Origin: Paractinoplanes polyasparticus
GTDB taxonomy: Bacteria; Actinomycetota; Actinomycetes; Mycobacteriales; Micromonosporaceae
NCBI RefSeq assembly: GCF_019710575.1
Contig: NZ_JAHWFK010000013.1
Coordinates: 248,001-312,000 of the forward strand
Length of the DNA: 64,000 bases
Reading direction: 5' to 3'
A program made the translations under genes and the position numbers. How positions within the stretch are numbered: the stretch's first letter is position 1; each line of letters opens with the position of its first letter. The notes beneath the pieces were generated by a model. The model did not search any database. It was given only the letters and a program-made list of their open reading frames with translations, and was not told the DNA's origin. Shown piece after piece: positions 12,789 through 28,612 of the stretch.

Positions 12789-13259
12789 TTACCAGCGGTA
12801 GTGCGCGAAGGCCTTGTTGGACTCCGCCATCTTGTGGGTGTCCTCACGGCGCTTGACAGCAGCGCCGAGGCCGTTGCTGGCGTCGAGCAGCTCGTTCTGG
12901 AGGCGCTCGATCATGGTCTTCTCGCGGCGGGCCTTGGAGTACTGGACCAGCCAGCGCAGACCGAGGGTGGTCTGGCGCGGCGTACGGACCTCGACCGGAA
13001 CCTGGTAGGTCGCGCCACCGACGCGGCGGCTGCGGACCTCGAGGGTCGGCTTGACGTTGTCCATCGCGCGCTTGAGGGTCACGACCGGGTCGGTGCCGCT
13101 CTTCTCGCGGGCACCCTCGAGGGCGCCGTAGACGATGCGCTCAGCGAGCTGCCGCTTGCCGCCGATCAGGATCTTGTTGATCAGCTGGGTGACCAGCGGC
13201 GAGTTGTAAACCGGGTCCGCAACCACTGGGTGGCGCGGAGCGGGGCCTTTACGCGGCAT
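12789..13259 (-). CDS. rpsG: 30S ribosomal protein S7
   Basis: Head-assembly 16S rRNA-binding protein of 156 residues. The ATG at 13259 gives the family start [20 protein letters not shown]; an upstream in-frame extension is not family-like. It has [20 protein letters not shown] and ends [10 protein letters not shown]. Its start is one base from the rpsL stop. Confidence 0.98.
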   Translation of the reverse strand: MPRKGPAPRHPVVADPVYNSPLVTQLINKILIGGKRQLAERIVYGALEGAREKSGTDPVVTLKRAMDNVKPTLEVRSRRVGGATYQVPVEVRTPRQTTLGLRWLVQYSKARREKTMIERLQNELLDASNGLGAAVKRREDTHKMAESNKAFAHYRW

Positions 13260-13260
13260 A

Positions 13261-13635
13261 TCAGCTCTTCTCCTTCTTCGCGCCGTAACGGCTGCGGGCC
13301 TGCTTGCGGTTGCGGACACCCTGGGTGTCCAGCGAACCACGGACGATCTTGTAGCGGACGCCGGGGAGGTCCTTCACACGGCCACCACGCACGAGCACGA
13401 TCGAGTGCTCCTGCAGGTTGTGGCCGACGCCCGGGATGTACGCCGTCACCTCGATCTGGCTGCTGAGCTTCACACGAGCGACCTTGCGCAGCGCAGAGTT
13501 CGGCTTCTTGGGGGTGGTGGTGTACACGCGCGTGCACACGCCGCGCCGCTGAGGACTACCTTTCAGCGCCGGCGTCTTGGTCTTGCTCGTCTTCGCCTGA
13601 CGGCCCTTTCGGACCAGCTGCTGGATCGTGGGCAC
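13261..13635 (-). CDS. rpsL: 30S ribosomal protein S12
   Basis: Decoding-centre protein of 124 residues, GTG start with an AGCGGAG ribosome site. Both streptomycin-relevant loops are wild type ([13 protein letters not shown] and [13 protein letters not shown]). It is the first gene of the str operon, after a leader that shares a motif with rpsJ. Confidence 0.98.
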   Translation of the reverse strand: MPTIQQLVRKGRQAKTSKTKTPALKGSPQRRGVCTRVYTTTPKKPNSALRKVARVKLSSQIEVTAYIPGVGHNLQEHSIVLVRGGRVKDLPGVRYKIVRGSLDTQGVRNRKQARSRYGAKKEKS

Positions 13636-14052
13636 CGGGTTTCTCCGCTCCCTTCGGCCGCTTCCTAGGCGGCCGCACCGTCTTCAATAAGCCTGTGTGC
13701 ACCGGTCCCTCCCCGATCCCGGGGAGTTGTCCGGCACCCGCGGTCGGGCGTGTCGTCCGGCTCACGGTCCCGCCGCGCGTTGGTCAACGCGCACCGGGTC
13801 TTGTCTTGGTCGACGCCCCTGATCTGGGGCGCCGGCTCGGCGTAGCGCCGCCTCGTCGTCAACTGCCGACTCGGGCGCACGCACGAGTTGCCCGGGCAAG
13901 CCCGGGCACGAGGGGAAAGCCTACCCACCACGAGCACCCAGGTCAAAATGAACGCTGAAGCCACGCGACGGATATCTCCGATACAAGTGTACCGGGTGCC
14001 TGACGGTGGCAACGCCGCGGTGGCCGACTAGGTCTTGGGAGCCCCATAGCCC
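13636..14052. other. rpsL promoter/leader region, no gene
   Basis: This 417-bp stretch holds no convincing gene. It contains two short hairpins close to rpsL (CGGCCGC/GCGGCCG near 13659-13679 and CTCCCCG/CGGGGAG at 13709-13726) and the conserved 13726-13755 motif. A TTGACC box lies upstream near 13775-13780, but no good -10 could be assigned. Confidence 0.6.
13726..13755 (-). promoter_or_regulatory. rpsL leader motif shared with rpsJ
   Basis: Second copy of the 30-nt motif described at 9062-9091, differing at two positions. On the transcript it begins CGACACGCCCGACCGCGGG. It is 91-120 nt upstream of the rpsL start. Confidence 0.65.
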
Positions 14053-14523
14053 TTACACCGAAATCTGCAACACCAGGGTCAACGCGAGGGACAGAAGAGC
14101 AATTCCCGCGCCGATGGACCCGCATACGATTCCTGCCATACCCAGCCCGGCGCCGGTGAACCGCACCTGGCCGGTCTGGCCCGAGCGGCGGATCTGCCGG
14201 CGCGACACCACACCGAGGGCGACCGCTCCCCCGCCGGCGGCCACACAGAGCAGCGTGAAGGCGCCGGCCACCCAGCCGCCCCAGCCCTCGGACGCGCCGG
14301 CCAGGCCGAAGCAGACCACGAGCAGCGACACCAGGATCGATCCGATGCCGGCCATGAGCGAGCCGATGGCCAGGCCCGACGTGATCGGCTCGACCCGCAG
14401 CTGCACCAGACCGAACTCGGTGCCGGGCATGGCATCGACCCGTTCCGGCCGCCACCGGCCCGAGGGCGGCGGCGGAGGCACAGCGGCGGGAAACTGCGCC
14501 GGCGGCGGGGGTGGGACGGTCAT
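14053..14523 (-). CDS. Small DUF4190-like membrane protein
   Basis: A 156-residue protein of unknown function. It has a Pro-rich cytoplasmic N-terminus (MTVPPPPPAQFPAAVPPPPP), then three to four hydrophobic segments (about 48-75, 82-108 and 122-154) and a short basic loop (SRRQIRRSGQTG). Layout resembles the DUF4190 family of actinobacterial membrane proteins. It lies downstream of a similar gene and before the rpsL leader. Confidence 0.75.
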   Translation of the reverse strand: MTVPPPPPAQFPAAVPPPPPSGRWRPERVDAMPGTEFGLVQLRVEPITSGLAIGSLMAGIGSILVSLLVVCFGLAGASEGWGGWVAGAFTLLCVAAGGGAVALGVVSRRQIRRSGQTGQVRFTGAGLGMAGIVCGSIGAGIALLSLALTLVLQISV

Positions 14524-14565
14524 GAGAAGAGCATGTCACCCGTACGGGGCGAGCCGCATCCCGCC

Positions 14566-14925
14566 TCAGTCGGTGCCGGGTGCGAAGTCGGGCCCGCCGG
14601 GCGCTCCGGCCAGGTGCAACAGGCCGGCGATGGACGCGATGACCAGCGAGGTGAGGGCCAGGACGATGCCCGTCCAGGCCAGCCGGCGGCCCCGGCGGAT
14701 CCAGGCCGAGCCGGTCAGATAGCCCTTCGAGTCGTACGCCTGCCGGGCCGTCTGACGGGCGAGCAGCAGGGCGACGGTGGCGGGAATCACACCGCCGATG
14801 AACGCGCCGGTCAGAAAGCCCACCAGACCCAGCGCGAAGACCGCCCGCGCCTTCGACGAGGGCGCCGGATCCGGGTCCATCGGATGGCGGGTGGGAACTG
14901 CGGCCGGAAGCGTCACGAGAACCAT
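14566..14925 (-). CDS. Small membrane protein downstream of rpoC
   Basis: Unknown function. The core has two hydrophobic segments (ARAVFALGLVGFLTGAFIGG and RLAWTGIVLALTSLVIASIA) around a polar loop, like the neighbouring gene. The start is uncertain: ATG 14925, GTG 14916 and ATG 14880 (MDPDPAPSSKAR) are all in frame and none has a good ribosome site. A TAGAAT box at 14930-14925 could be a -10 for a leaderless GTG transcript. Confidence 0.7.
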   Translation of the reverse strand: MVLVTLPAAVPTRHPMDPDPAPSSKARAVFALGLVGFLTGAFIGGVIPATVALLLARQTARQAYDSKGYLTGSAWIRRGRRLAWTGIVLALTSLVIASIAGLLHLAGAPGGPDFAPGTD

Positions 14926-14935
14926 TCTAGAAAGG

Positions 14936-14972
14936 CCGGAAGGCGGCCGCGCCATGCGCGACCGCCTTCCGG
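14936..14972 (-). terminator. rpoC terminator
   Basis: An 11-bp inverted repeat (CCGGAAGGCGG/CCGCCTTCCGG) with a 15-nt loop lies 44 bp after the rpoC stop. It is followed on the transcript by a short pyrimidine run (CCTTTCT). This is an intrinsic-terminator-like end of rpoBC. Confidence 0.65.
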
Positions 14973-15015
14973 ACCGATCTTGTCAGTAGTCGACCCCGCG
15001 AACGGGGAAGACCTT

Positions 15016-18906
<3,891 letters not shown>

Positions 18907-18992
18907 TTGGACTATCCCTCGTGTTTCGTTGCTCGGGTGAATTCAAGGCCGGCGGGGAGCGTCCCGCGGGTGACCCCGCGGGACGCTTTCCG

Positions 18993-22433
<3,441 letters not shown>

Positions 22434-22974
22434 GATGCGTCCTTCCGAGGACCGGTGCTGCTGATGCGGCTGCAGCTGCGGTATGCAACTGTCTGCGTGC
22501 ACTCCAACGAGCCCCCAGGAAGTCATCCGAATGGATGTCCTGGCAGGGCTCAAGACAGAAGGCAGCGCAAACTAGCAGTGTAGCCGCTCGGCTAACCGCT
22601 GTCCAGCCCACACCTGAGGGTGCCTGCGGAACGTGCCCCCGCCGGCCTCTGACCTGCGCCTCGAAGGGCCAGGGCCTGTGGTGCGGGGCCGCTCGGAACG
22701 CGGCAACTCTCCCTCGGTGCCCCGCCGCGGGGAACCGGTGTCACCGGCTTACCCACGGAGCGGCTGTCGCAAGCGCGGAAACTTGCTGCTGTCAGCGTGC
22801 CTGTCAGCGGACACACAGTCAAGGGCTGCGAGGCGGGTCGGCCCCGCGCCGCCCGTTGCCCGGCGCGCCCTAGCGACCTTACTCCACGCCTTGCCCGATT
22901 GGACCCGCTTTGTGCGTCGGCCGTCCGACAGCGGACCGGAACCATCTGACCAGGTACAACAGTGGAAATATACA
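22434..22974. other. rpoB promoter/leader region, no gene
   Basis: About 540 bp between the rplL terminator and rpoB contain no supportable gene; short ORFs on either strand lack ribosome sites and family features. Two short GC-rich inverted repeats occur (CCCCGCCGCGGGG and CCGGTGTCACCGG near 22720-22751). A possible -10 (TAAGGT, minus strand, 22881-22876) has no convincing -35. A long rpoB leader is usual in actinobacteria. Confidence 0.5.
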
Positions 22975-23008
22975 AATGGCGAGGACCCGCACACGGGTCC
23001 TCGCCATT
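22975..23008 (-). terminator. rplJL terminator
   Basis: A perfect 15-bp stem (22975-22989 with 22994-23008) and a 4-nt loop begin 28 bp after the rplL stop. ATTTGTATATTT follows on the transcript. It is a strong intrinsic terminator that insulates rplJL from rpoBC. Confidence 0.88.
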
Positions 23009-23035
23009 CGCAAGAGAATGCAGTGGAGCGTTAGA

Positions 23036-23428
23036 TCACTTGAGGGTGACCTTGGCGCCTTCGCCCTCGAGCTTGGCCTTGGCGGCCTCGGCCTTCTCCT
23101 TGTTGACACCCTCGAGGATCGCCTTGGGGGCGGACTCGACGGCGTCCTTGGCCTCCTTGAGGCCCAGGCCGGTCAGCTCACGCACGACCTTGATGACCTG
23201 GATCTTCTTGCCACCGTCGCCCTCAAGGACAACGTCGAAGGAGTCCTTCTCGGCCTCGGCCTCGGCCGGGGCCGCAGCGCCGCCGGCGGCCGCGATGGCA
23301 ACCGGAGCAGCGGCGGTGACCTCGAAGGTCTCCTCGAACTGCTTCACGAACTCCGACAGCTCGATGAGCGTCATTTCCTTGAACGCGCCGAGCAGCTCGT
23401 CGGTGCTGAGCTTCGCCATATCTGGCAA
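23036..23428 (-). CDS. rplL: 50S ribosomal protein L7/L12
   Basis: Stalk protein that recruits translation GTPases, 130 residues. There is an N-terminal dimerisation helix ([20 protein letters not shown]), an Ala-rich hinge, and the C-terminal factor-binding domain [20 protein letters not shown]. It is 45 bp after rplJ. Confidence 0.98.
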   Translation of the reverse strand: MPDMAKLSTDELLGAFKEMTLIELSEFVKQFEETFEVTAAAPVAIAAAGGAAAPAEAEAEKDSFDVVLEGDGGKKIQVIKVVRELTGLGLKEAKDAVESAPKAILEGVNKEKAEAAKAKLEGEGAKVTLK

Positions 23429-23473
23429 CCTTTCCTAGCTTCTGATGAAAAAGTCGTGCTGGTGCGCGGTGGC

Positions 23474-24019
23474 TCAGGCCTCCGCGGGACCGTCCTTCTC
23501 GCGCTTCTCCTGAAGAGCGGCCGCGAGGCGCGCCACCTGCGAAAGCGGGGCCTGGAACAGACCCGCAGCCTTGGTCAGGTTGCCCTTCATGGCGCCGGCC
23601 AGCTTGGCCAGCAGAACCTCACGCGACTCGAGGTCAGCGATCTTGTTGACGTCGGCCGCCGAGATCGCCTTGCCCTCGAAAACGCCGCCCTTGATCTGCA
23701 GGGCGGGATTGGCCTTGGCGAAAGCCCGCAGGCTCTTGGCCGCCTCGACCGGGTCGCCGTTGATGAAGGCGAGCGCGGTAGGACCGGTGAACAGCGTGTC
23801 GAGGCCTTCGATGCCGGCGTCGGTGGCTGCGCGCTTCGCGAGGGTGTTCTTCGACACCGCGTACTTGGTGTCGCCGCCCAGCGAACGCCGCAGCTCGGTG
23901 AGCTGCTTGACCGTGAGACCGCGGTACTCGGTCAGCACGGTGGCCGACGAGTTACGGAAGTTGTCGGTCAGCGCCGCGACCGCCGTGGCCTTGTCGGCCC
24001 GGACTGGCTTGTCCGCCAT
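23474..24019 (-). CDS. rplJ: 50S ribosomal protein L10
   Basis: Base of the ribosomal stalk, 181 residues. It starts [20 protein letters not shown] and carries the L10 core [19 protein letters not shown] and SKNTLAKRA, with a C-terminal helix for L12 binding. Its leader looks like an L10 autoregulatory RNA. Confidence 0.98.
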   Translation of the reverse strand: MADKPVRADKATAVAALTDNFRNSSATVLTEYRGLTVKQLTELRRSLGGDTKYAVSKNTLAKRAATDAGIEGLDTLFTGPTALAFINGDPVEAAKSLRAFAKANPALQIKGGVFEGKAISAADVNKIADLESREVLLAKLAGAMKGNLTKAAGLFQAPLSQVARLAAALQEKREKDGPAEA

Positions 24020-24029
24020 GTCCCTCCTC

Positions 24030-24240
24030 TCTCAGTGCTCGAACCACTGGTCGAGAGCGAAGGAGGGGCAGAATGAGAAACGCCCCGGCGCAGGGCGCAC
24101 GGGGCGGAGCAGGAGCACGACTGATCGGCGGCCTGATCGCGAACCGTTCTTCCCTGCGCGGGTCGCCCGCATTTGCGGGACCTTCGGACGTGGCGCTCGT
24201 CTTGCGACGGCACCACGACGACCAGCGGTCTGTGGGTGGA
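24030..24240 (-). ncRNA. Probable L10 leader RNA upstream of rplJ
   Basis: The non-coding region before rplJ includes ATGCGGGCGACCCGCGCAGG (near 24175-24156) and two complementary segments close to the start (CTCTCGACCAGTGG...). This resembles the ribosomal L10-leader family, where L10(L12)4 binds its own mRNA. Limits are approximate; a covariance-model search (Rfam L10 leader) would decide. Confidence 0.5.
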
Positions 24241-24314
24241 ACTTCGAGAAGCAACTGTACGCGACCCGCCCGCGACCGCCAAATCAGGTACGCGACCCGC
24301 AGGCGAGCGCCGAA

Positions 24315-24995
24315 TCAGGTGCGCGTGCGGCGCAGGCGAGCGTAGGCGCCGAAGGCGACGCCGCACCAGAGGACGGCCCAGACGACGAGCACGGCCACGG
24401 TGGCCACAGGCGGCGGCTTGACGTCGTTGAGGGCGCGGGCCGTGGCCATGACCGGCGGGACGAGCCACGGGGCGACCGAGCCTTGCAGGCCCAGCACGAC
24501 CACCAGGACGGCCGCGGTGACCAGGACAGCGATGCCGTTGCGGGCGCCACGGGTGACAGCCCGGCTCGCCAGGGCGCCGAGGGCCACCGCGGGCGGGACG
24601 GCCAGCAGATGGGCCAGCACGCCCAGCAGCGTGCCGCTGACCACGGCCTGGCCGGTGTCGATGCCGTTGAAGATCCAGGGCGCGCCCATCGCCAGGGCGC
24701 AGACCAGCAGCGCGAGCACGCCTGCGGCCAGCAGCCCGGCCAGCGCCTCGCGACGGCCACCCACGGCGACGCGGGCCAGCCGGCGTTGCGTGTCGGGTTC
24801 GGTGTCGAGCAGCAGCTTCGACTGCCACGCCAGCACAGGGAAGACCGCGGCCGCCGAATATCCGTACGCGATGGCGGCCGGAGACGCTCCCCCGCCGTAG
24901 ATGACGCCGAGCACGACCAGCACCGCGATGGCCGGCGCCAGAATCCGCCCACCCCGCAGAAAACCCGTCAGCCGCATCCGGACCAACGACGTCAT
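24315..24995 (-). CDS. ABC transporter permease-like membrane protein
   Basis: A 226-residue integral membrane protein with about six hydrophobic segments (for example ILAPAIAVLVVLGVIYGGG and LVTAAVLVVVLGLQG). It sits 49 bp after an ABC ATPase on the same strand, so it is probably its permease; the substrate is unknown. I chose ATG 24995 (MTSLVRMRLTGFLRGG), preceded by GGGGGTG. The longer ORF start at 25082 would overlap the ATPase and add a repeated AHESGAAG peptide from an imperfect 24-bp DNA tandem. Confidence 0.75.
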   Translation of the reverse strand: MTSLVRMRLTGFLRGGRILAPAIAVLVVLGVIYGGGASPAAIAYGYSAAAVFPVLAWQSKLLLDTEPDTQRRLARVAVGGRREALAGLLAAGVLALLVCALAMGAPWIFNGIDTGQAVVSGTLLGVLAHLLAVPPAVALGALASRAVTRGARNGIAVLVTAAVLVVVLGLQGSVAPWLVPPVMATARALNDVKPPPVATVAVLVVWAVLWCGVAFGAYARLRRTRT

Positions 24996-25044
24996 CGCCG
25001 GCACCCCCGCCGCTCCGCTCTCATGAGCCCCTGCTGCTCCGCTC

Positions 25045-25860
25045 TCATGAGCCGCCGCCGGCCTCTCGGGCCGAAAACCCACCTGGGGCGATAGTCAGCC
25101 CAGGCCCGGAACGGCCTTGTTGCGGTTGTGCCGCGGCGACACCGCGTACCTCCAAGATTTGATGCCCTTCGGCTTCGAGCTGGGCCACCACCCGGGGTGA
25201 CTCGGCCCGCCGGACCTTGACCTCGATGATCACCTCGTCGAGCGCGGTCGCGGCGGGCGCCGACGCCTCCGACACGAGCGCGTCGGACACCTGCCAATGA
25301 GTGGCATCCGCCAAACCCGCCACTTCGCCGCGGTGGTCGCTGACCAGGACCATGCCGCCGGCGGCGGTCACCTCGGCGACGATCTCGGGGATCAGCGTGC
25401 GGGCGACCGAATCCAGACCTTCCCAGGGCTCGTCGAGAATCAGCAGGCCGGGCCGCGCGATCAGCGCCTGGGCCAGCCCGACCTTCTGTGCGGTGCCCTT
25501 GGAGAGATCGGGCAGACGCGTGCCGGTGTGCTCGGTGAGCAGCAGCCGTTCCATCCAGGCGTCGGCCTCGGACGCGGCACGGCCCCGCAGCGACGCCATG
25601 CGGTGGAGGTAGTCGCCGGCTGTGAAGGGCTGGTCGGCCGGAAAACGTTCCGGAACCCAGCCGACGATCGCCGGCCGGTCGAGCACGGCGCCGCGGGAAG
25701 GCCGCAGGACGCCGGCGGCCAGTTGCAGCAGAGTGGACTTGCCGGCGCCGTTACGGCCCAGCACGACGACCGTCTGGCCTGCTTCGATGCCACGGGTCAC
25801 CTCGCGCAGGGTCCAATCGGCCCGGCGGCCGTAGCGGAACCACACCCCGTCGAAACGCAC
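25045..25860 (-). CDS. ABC transporter ATP-binding protein
   Basis: A 271-residue ATPase. Walker A is GRNGAGKST (about 35-43), signature LSKGTAQK, Walker B LLILDEPWEG, and the H-loop VSDHRGE. After about residue 205 there is a small C-terminal extension of unknown role (LDEVIIEVKVRRAESPRVVA). It lies between rplA and rplJ and presumably works with the downstream permease. Confidence 0.85.
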   Translation of the reverse strand: MRFDGVWFRYGRRADWTLREVTRGIEAGQTVVVLGRNGAGKSTLLQLAAGVLRPSRGAVLDRPAIVGWVPERFPADQPFTAGDYLHRMASLRGRAASEADAWMERLLLTEHTGTRLPDLSKGTAQKVGLAQALIARPGLLILDEPWEGLDSVARTLIPEIVAEVTAAGGMVLVSDHRGEVAGLADATHWQVSDALVSEASAPAATALDEVIIEVKVRRAESPRVVAQLEAEGHQILEVRGVAAAQPQQGRSGPGLTIAPGGFSAREAGGGS

Positions 25861-25883
25861 GAGGCGAAGCCTGCCACAGAAAA

Positions 25884-25908
25884 GCCCCCGGGGATGTACC
25901 CCGGGGGC
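25884..25908 (-). terminator. rplA terminator
   Basis: A perfect 10-bp stem (GCCCCCGGGG/CCCCGGGGGC) with a 5-nt loop starts 24 bp after the rplA stop, and TTTTCTG follows on the transcript. It ends the secE-nusG-rplA unit before the ABC transporter. Confidence 0.87.
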
Positions 25909-25932
25909 CGTTCGCAGTGCTCTGCCGAGGAC

Positions 25933-26643
25933 TCAGCTCTCGGCGCTGGTGAGGCCCTTGACCACGTTCGGGTCGACCGGCACGCCGGGGCCCATGGTGG
26001 TGGTGACGACGACCTTGCGGAGGTACTTGCCCTTGGCCGCGGACGGCTTGGACCGCAGCACCTCGTCGAGCACCGCCGCGTAGTTGTCCACCAGCTGCTC
26101 CTCGGAGAACGAGGCCTTGCCGATGATCAGGTGCAGGTTCGAGTGCTTGTCGACGCGGAAGGTGATCTTTCCGCCCTTGATCTCGTTGATGGCCTTGGTG
26201 ACGTCCATGGTCACCGTGCCCGTCTTCGGGTTGGGCATGAGACCACGCGGGCCGAGGATGCGGGCGATCCGACCGATCTTGGCCATCTGGTCGGGGGTGG
26301 CGATCGCGGCGTCGAAGTCGAGCCAGCCGCCCTGGATGCGGGCCACGAGCTCGTCCGTGCCGACCTCGTCGGCGCCGGCCGCGACGGCCTCTTCAGCCTT
26401 GGCGCCCTGGGCGAAGACGATCACGCGGGCCGTCTTGCCGGTGCCGTGGGGCAGGTTGACCGTGCCGCGGACCATCTGGTCGGCCTTGCGGGGGTCGACG
26501 CCCAGACGCATCGCGACCTCGACGGTCGCGTCGAACTTGGTGGGGCTGGCGTCCTTGGCGAGCTTGATCGCGTCGGCCGGCTCGTAGAGCTTGTTCTGGT
26601 CGATCTGCTCGGCGCCCTTGCGGTAGCCCTTGCTGCGCTGCAT
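25933..26643 (-). CDS. rplA: 50S ribosomal protein L1
   Basis: L1-stalk rRNA-binding protein and likely autoregulator, 236 residues. ATG 26643 ([15 protein letters not shown]) has AGGAG nine bases upstream; a GTG at 26649 is too close to it. Signatures are [20 protein letters not shown] and [14 protein letters not shown]. It follows nusG directly; rplK, which normally lies between them, is absent. Confidence 0.98.
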   Translation of the reverse strand: MQRSKGYRKGAEQIDQNKLYEPADAIKLAKDASPTKFDATVEVAMRLGVDPRKADQMVRGTVNLPHGTGKTARVIVFAQGAKAEEAVAAGADEVGTDELVARIQGGWLDFDAAIATPDQMAKIGRIARILGPRGLMPNPKTGTVTMDVTKAINEIKGGKITFRVDKHSNLHLIIGKASFSEEQLVDNYAAVLDEVLRSKPSAAKGKYLRKVVVTTTMGPGVPVDPNVVKGLTSAES

Positions 26644-26657
26644 GTTCACTAACTCCT

Positions 26658-26696
26658 GTGGTAGATGGCGGGCCCTGTGGTTGAAGGCCCTCCCAC
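26658..26696 (-). promoter_or_regulatory. L1-binding-like mRNA element before rplA
   Basis: On the transcript GTGG (26696-26693) pairs with CCAC (26661-26658), and GGGCC pairs with GGCCC inside. Between them is an asymmetric loop with GAG on one side and an A/U-containing strand (GCCATCTA) on the other. This resembles the L1 site of 23S rRNA and known L1 mRNA operators. It fills most of the 64-bp nusG-rplA spacer. Confidence 0.5.
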
Positions 26697-26707
26697 TGAC
26701 GTGCTTG

Positions 26708-27463
26708 TCAGATCTTGGTGACCTGGTTGAAGTTCAGCTCCACCGGCGTCTCACGGCCGAAGATGGAGACCAGAACCTTCAACTTCTGCTGGTCGGCATT
26801 AATTTCACTGATCGAGGCCGGCAGCGACGCGAACGCGCCGTCCGTGACCGTGACCGAGTCGCCGACCTCGAAGTCGAGGACCTTGATCTCGGGCTTGGCC
26901 TTCTTCTCCTCCTGCTCGACGGCGGGAGCGAGCCACTTCAGCACCTCGTCGAGCGAGAGCGGGGCCGGACGGTCGACCCGGTCGGTCGCACCCACGAAGC
27001 CGGTCACCCCGGGGGTGTTGCGGACGCAGGAGTACGACTCGGGGCTCAGATCCATCCGGACCAGGATGTAGCCGGGGAAGACCTTGTTGTTGACCTGGAG
27101 ACGCTTGCCGTTCTTGACCTCGACCTCTTCGCGGGTCGGGACCTCGACCTGGAAGATGAAATCCTCCATGTCGAGGCTGGTGATGCGGGTCTCGAGGTTG
27201 GTCTTGACCTTGTTCTCGTAGCCCGCGTAGGAGTGCACCACGTACCAGTCGCCGGGGGCGTAGCGCAGCTTCTGCCGCAGCTCCTGCACCGGGTCGAAGT
27301 CCTCGTCGGGCTCGGCGGGAGCAGCCGCCTCGGCCTCAACCTCGGGGGCCGCCTCGGGCGTGGTCTCGGGTGCCGCGGCCTCGACCGACTCGTCGGTTTC
27401 CGCCGTGGCCACGGACGACTGCTCGTCGACGGCCTGCGCGGTCTCGTCGTCGTACTCAGGCAC
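26708..27463 (-). CDS. nusG: Transcription termination/antitermination factor NusG
   Basis: RNA-polymerase elongation factor, 251 residues. An acidic, Ala/Glu-rich N-terminal extension of about 65 residues precedes the NGN domain ([20 protein letters not shown] ... [14 protein letters not shown]). The C-terminal KOW domain is [20 protein letters not shown] ... [17 protein letters not shown]. Such extensions are common in actinobacteria. It is 39 bp after secE. Confidence 0.98.
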   Translation of the reverse strand: MPEYDDETAQAVDEQSSVATAETDESVEAAAPETTPEAAPEVEAEAAAPAEPDEDFDPVQELRQKLRYAPGDWYVVHSYAGYENKVKTNLETRITSLDMEDFIFQVEVPTREEVEVKNGKRLQVNNKVFPGYILVRMDLSPESYSCVRNTPGVTGFVGATDRVDRPAPLSLDEVLKWLAPAVEQEEKKAKPEIKVLDFEVGDSVTVTDGAFASLPASISEINADQQKLKVLVSIFGRETPVELNFNQVTKI

Positions 27464-27502
27464 GCTCGCTCACTTCCAGATCAGTCTTGCTCAGATGCGG
27501 GG

Positions 27503-27871
27503 TCAGCCGCCGAACGCCCAGAGGACGACCTTGCCCAGGCCGAGGTCGAGAAGGCCGACGATGGTGGTCACGACCACCACGAAGACGATCACGATCATCG
27601 TGTAGGTCAGGAGCTCCTTGCGCGTCGGCCAGATGACCTTACGCAGCTCGCTGACGACCTCACGGAAGAACCCACCGATGCGGCCGAAGAAGCCGGTGCG
27701 GCGGACCTCGTTCTTGGGCTTCGCCGAACGCTCGGCAACGGCGGTGCCGCCGCGGCCTACCGGCTCGGCGTCGTCGTCGGCGGCGTCCTTGTCGTTGTCG
27801 ACGGCGTCGTCGTCGAACACCTCGTCGTCGGCCGGGTCGCCGGCGTCACCGGGTCGGTTCCTCTCGGCCAT
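27503..27871 (-). CDS. secE: Preprotein translocase subunit SecE
   Basis: Essential SecYEG component, 122 residues. A long acidic N-terminus (DPADDEVFDDDAVDNDKD) precedes the conserved amphipathic helix FFREVVSELRKVIWPTRKEL and a single membrane helix (TMIVIVFVVVVTTIVGLLDL). The tRNA-Trp gene lies upstream, as in other actinobacteria. Confidence 0.97.
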   Translation of the reverse strand: MAERNRPGDAGDPADDEVFDDDAVDNDKDAADDDAEPVGRGGTAVAERSAKPKNEVRRTGFFGRIGGFFREVVSELRKVIWPTRKELLTYTMIVIVFVVVVTTIVGLLDLGLGKVVLWAFGG

Positions 27872-27978
27872 GGCGCCCTACTTCCGTCATCGGTGGTGAT
27901 GGGTCCCCCGTCGGCGCTCGGGACCGGGGCGCGGAGGTGGTGACCGCGCACCGGGCGGGCACGTCTAGGAGGTTTGCG

Positions 27979-28051
<73 letters not shown>

Positions 28052-28158
28052 GTGCGAGGCCGTGAACTCCCCCGAGGCAGCGTGCCTCAGAGGGGTCATT
28101 GCCCCACGGCGCACCAGTGTACGGGTTCACACCGGCCTTGCCCAACCCGGGCTCGCCC

Positions 28159-28217
28159 AGGGTCTGTTTCGTAGTTGGACCGCGCCGCAGCCCCGTCCCA
28201 ACTACGAAACAGACCCT
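28159..28217. repeat. 20-bp perfect inverted repeat overlapping a stop codon
   Basis: Arms at 28159-28178 and 28198-28217 (AGGGTCTGTTTCGTAGTTGG and its complement) are separated by 19 bp. The TAG stop of the neighbouring dehydratase gene overlaps the outer end of the right arm. There is no U-tract on either side. It may be a minimal palindromic mobile element or insertion-sequence end pair; a terminator is the alternative. Confidence 0.75.
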
Positions 28218-28611
28218 AGCGCTTGCGGACAGTCGCCTGGGCGAGGGAGAGCACCTTCTCGCCCTGACACGTGGCGGTGAGCACCAGCTTGGTCAGGCCC
28301 TCGTCGGTGGTCTCCTTGACCGTGGCGGTGACGACGACCTCGGTGCCCTCGTCGGTGTCGGGCACCGGCACCGGGCGGGAGAACCGCACGCTGTATTCCA
28401 CCACCGCGTCGGCGGCGCCGGCCCAGGCGGTGACGGCCCGGCCGACCAGCGCCATGGTGAACATGCCGTGGGCGATCACGCCGGGCAGCCCGACACCGGT
28501 GGCGACGCGGTCGCTCCAGTGGATCGGGTTGAAGTCGCCCGAGGCGCCCGCGTAGCGCACCAGGTCGGCCCGGGTGACCCGGAACGTCTGAGGCTCGAGT
28601 GTGTCACCCAT
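28216..28611 (-). CDS. MaoC-type (R)-hydratase, HadB-like
   Basis: A 131-residue hot-dog fold dehydratase with the active-site block YAGASGDFNPIHWSD (hydratase Asp and His). In mycobacteria the equivalent pair HadA/HadB dehydrates 3-hydroxyacyl-ACP in FAS-II and also sits between rpmG and secE. One base separates it from the partner gene upstream, so the two probably form a heterodimer. The substrate here is unknown; mycolic acid synthesis is not expected in Micromonosporaceae. Confidence 0.85.
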   Translation of the reverse strand: MGDTLEPQTFRVTRADLVRYAGASGDFNPIHWSDRVATGVGLPGVIAHGMFTMALVGRAVTAWAGAADAVVEYSVRFSRPVPVPDTDEGTEVVVTATVKETTDEGLTKLVLTATCQGEKVLSLAQATVRKR

Positions 28612-28612
28612 G

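Noticed and set aside
25012..25053. Tandem 18-bp direct repeat (GCTCCGCTCTCATGAGCC, 24-bp period)
   Set aside because: It is a two-copy duplication at the ATPase-permease junction with no sign of function; it mainly shows that the longer permease start is unlikely.
26641..26710. A hidden or frameshifted rplK between nusG and rplA
   Set aside because: Only 64 bp separate the genes, too short for any L11 remnant, and neither neighbour shows an L11 fusion.
28159..28217. The 20-bp inverted repeat as a normal intrinsic terminator
   Set aside because: It has a 19-nt loop, overlaps the stop codon and is not followed by U residues; other terminators in this window have short loops and T-rich ends. 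It is kept as a repeat with terminator as the alternative.
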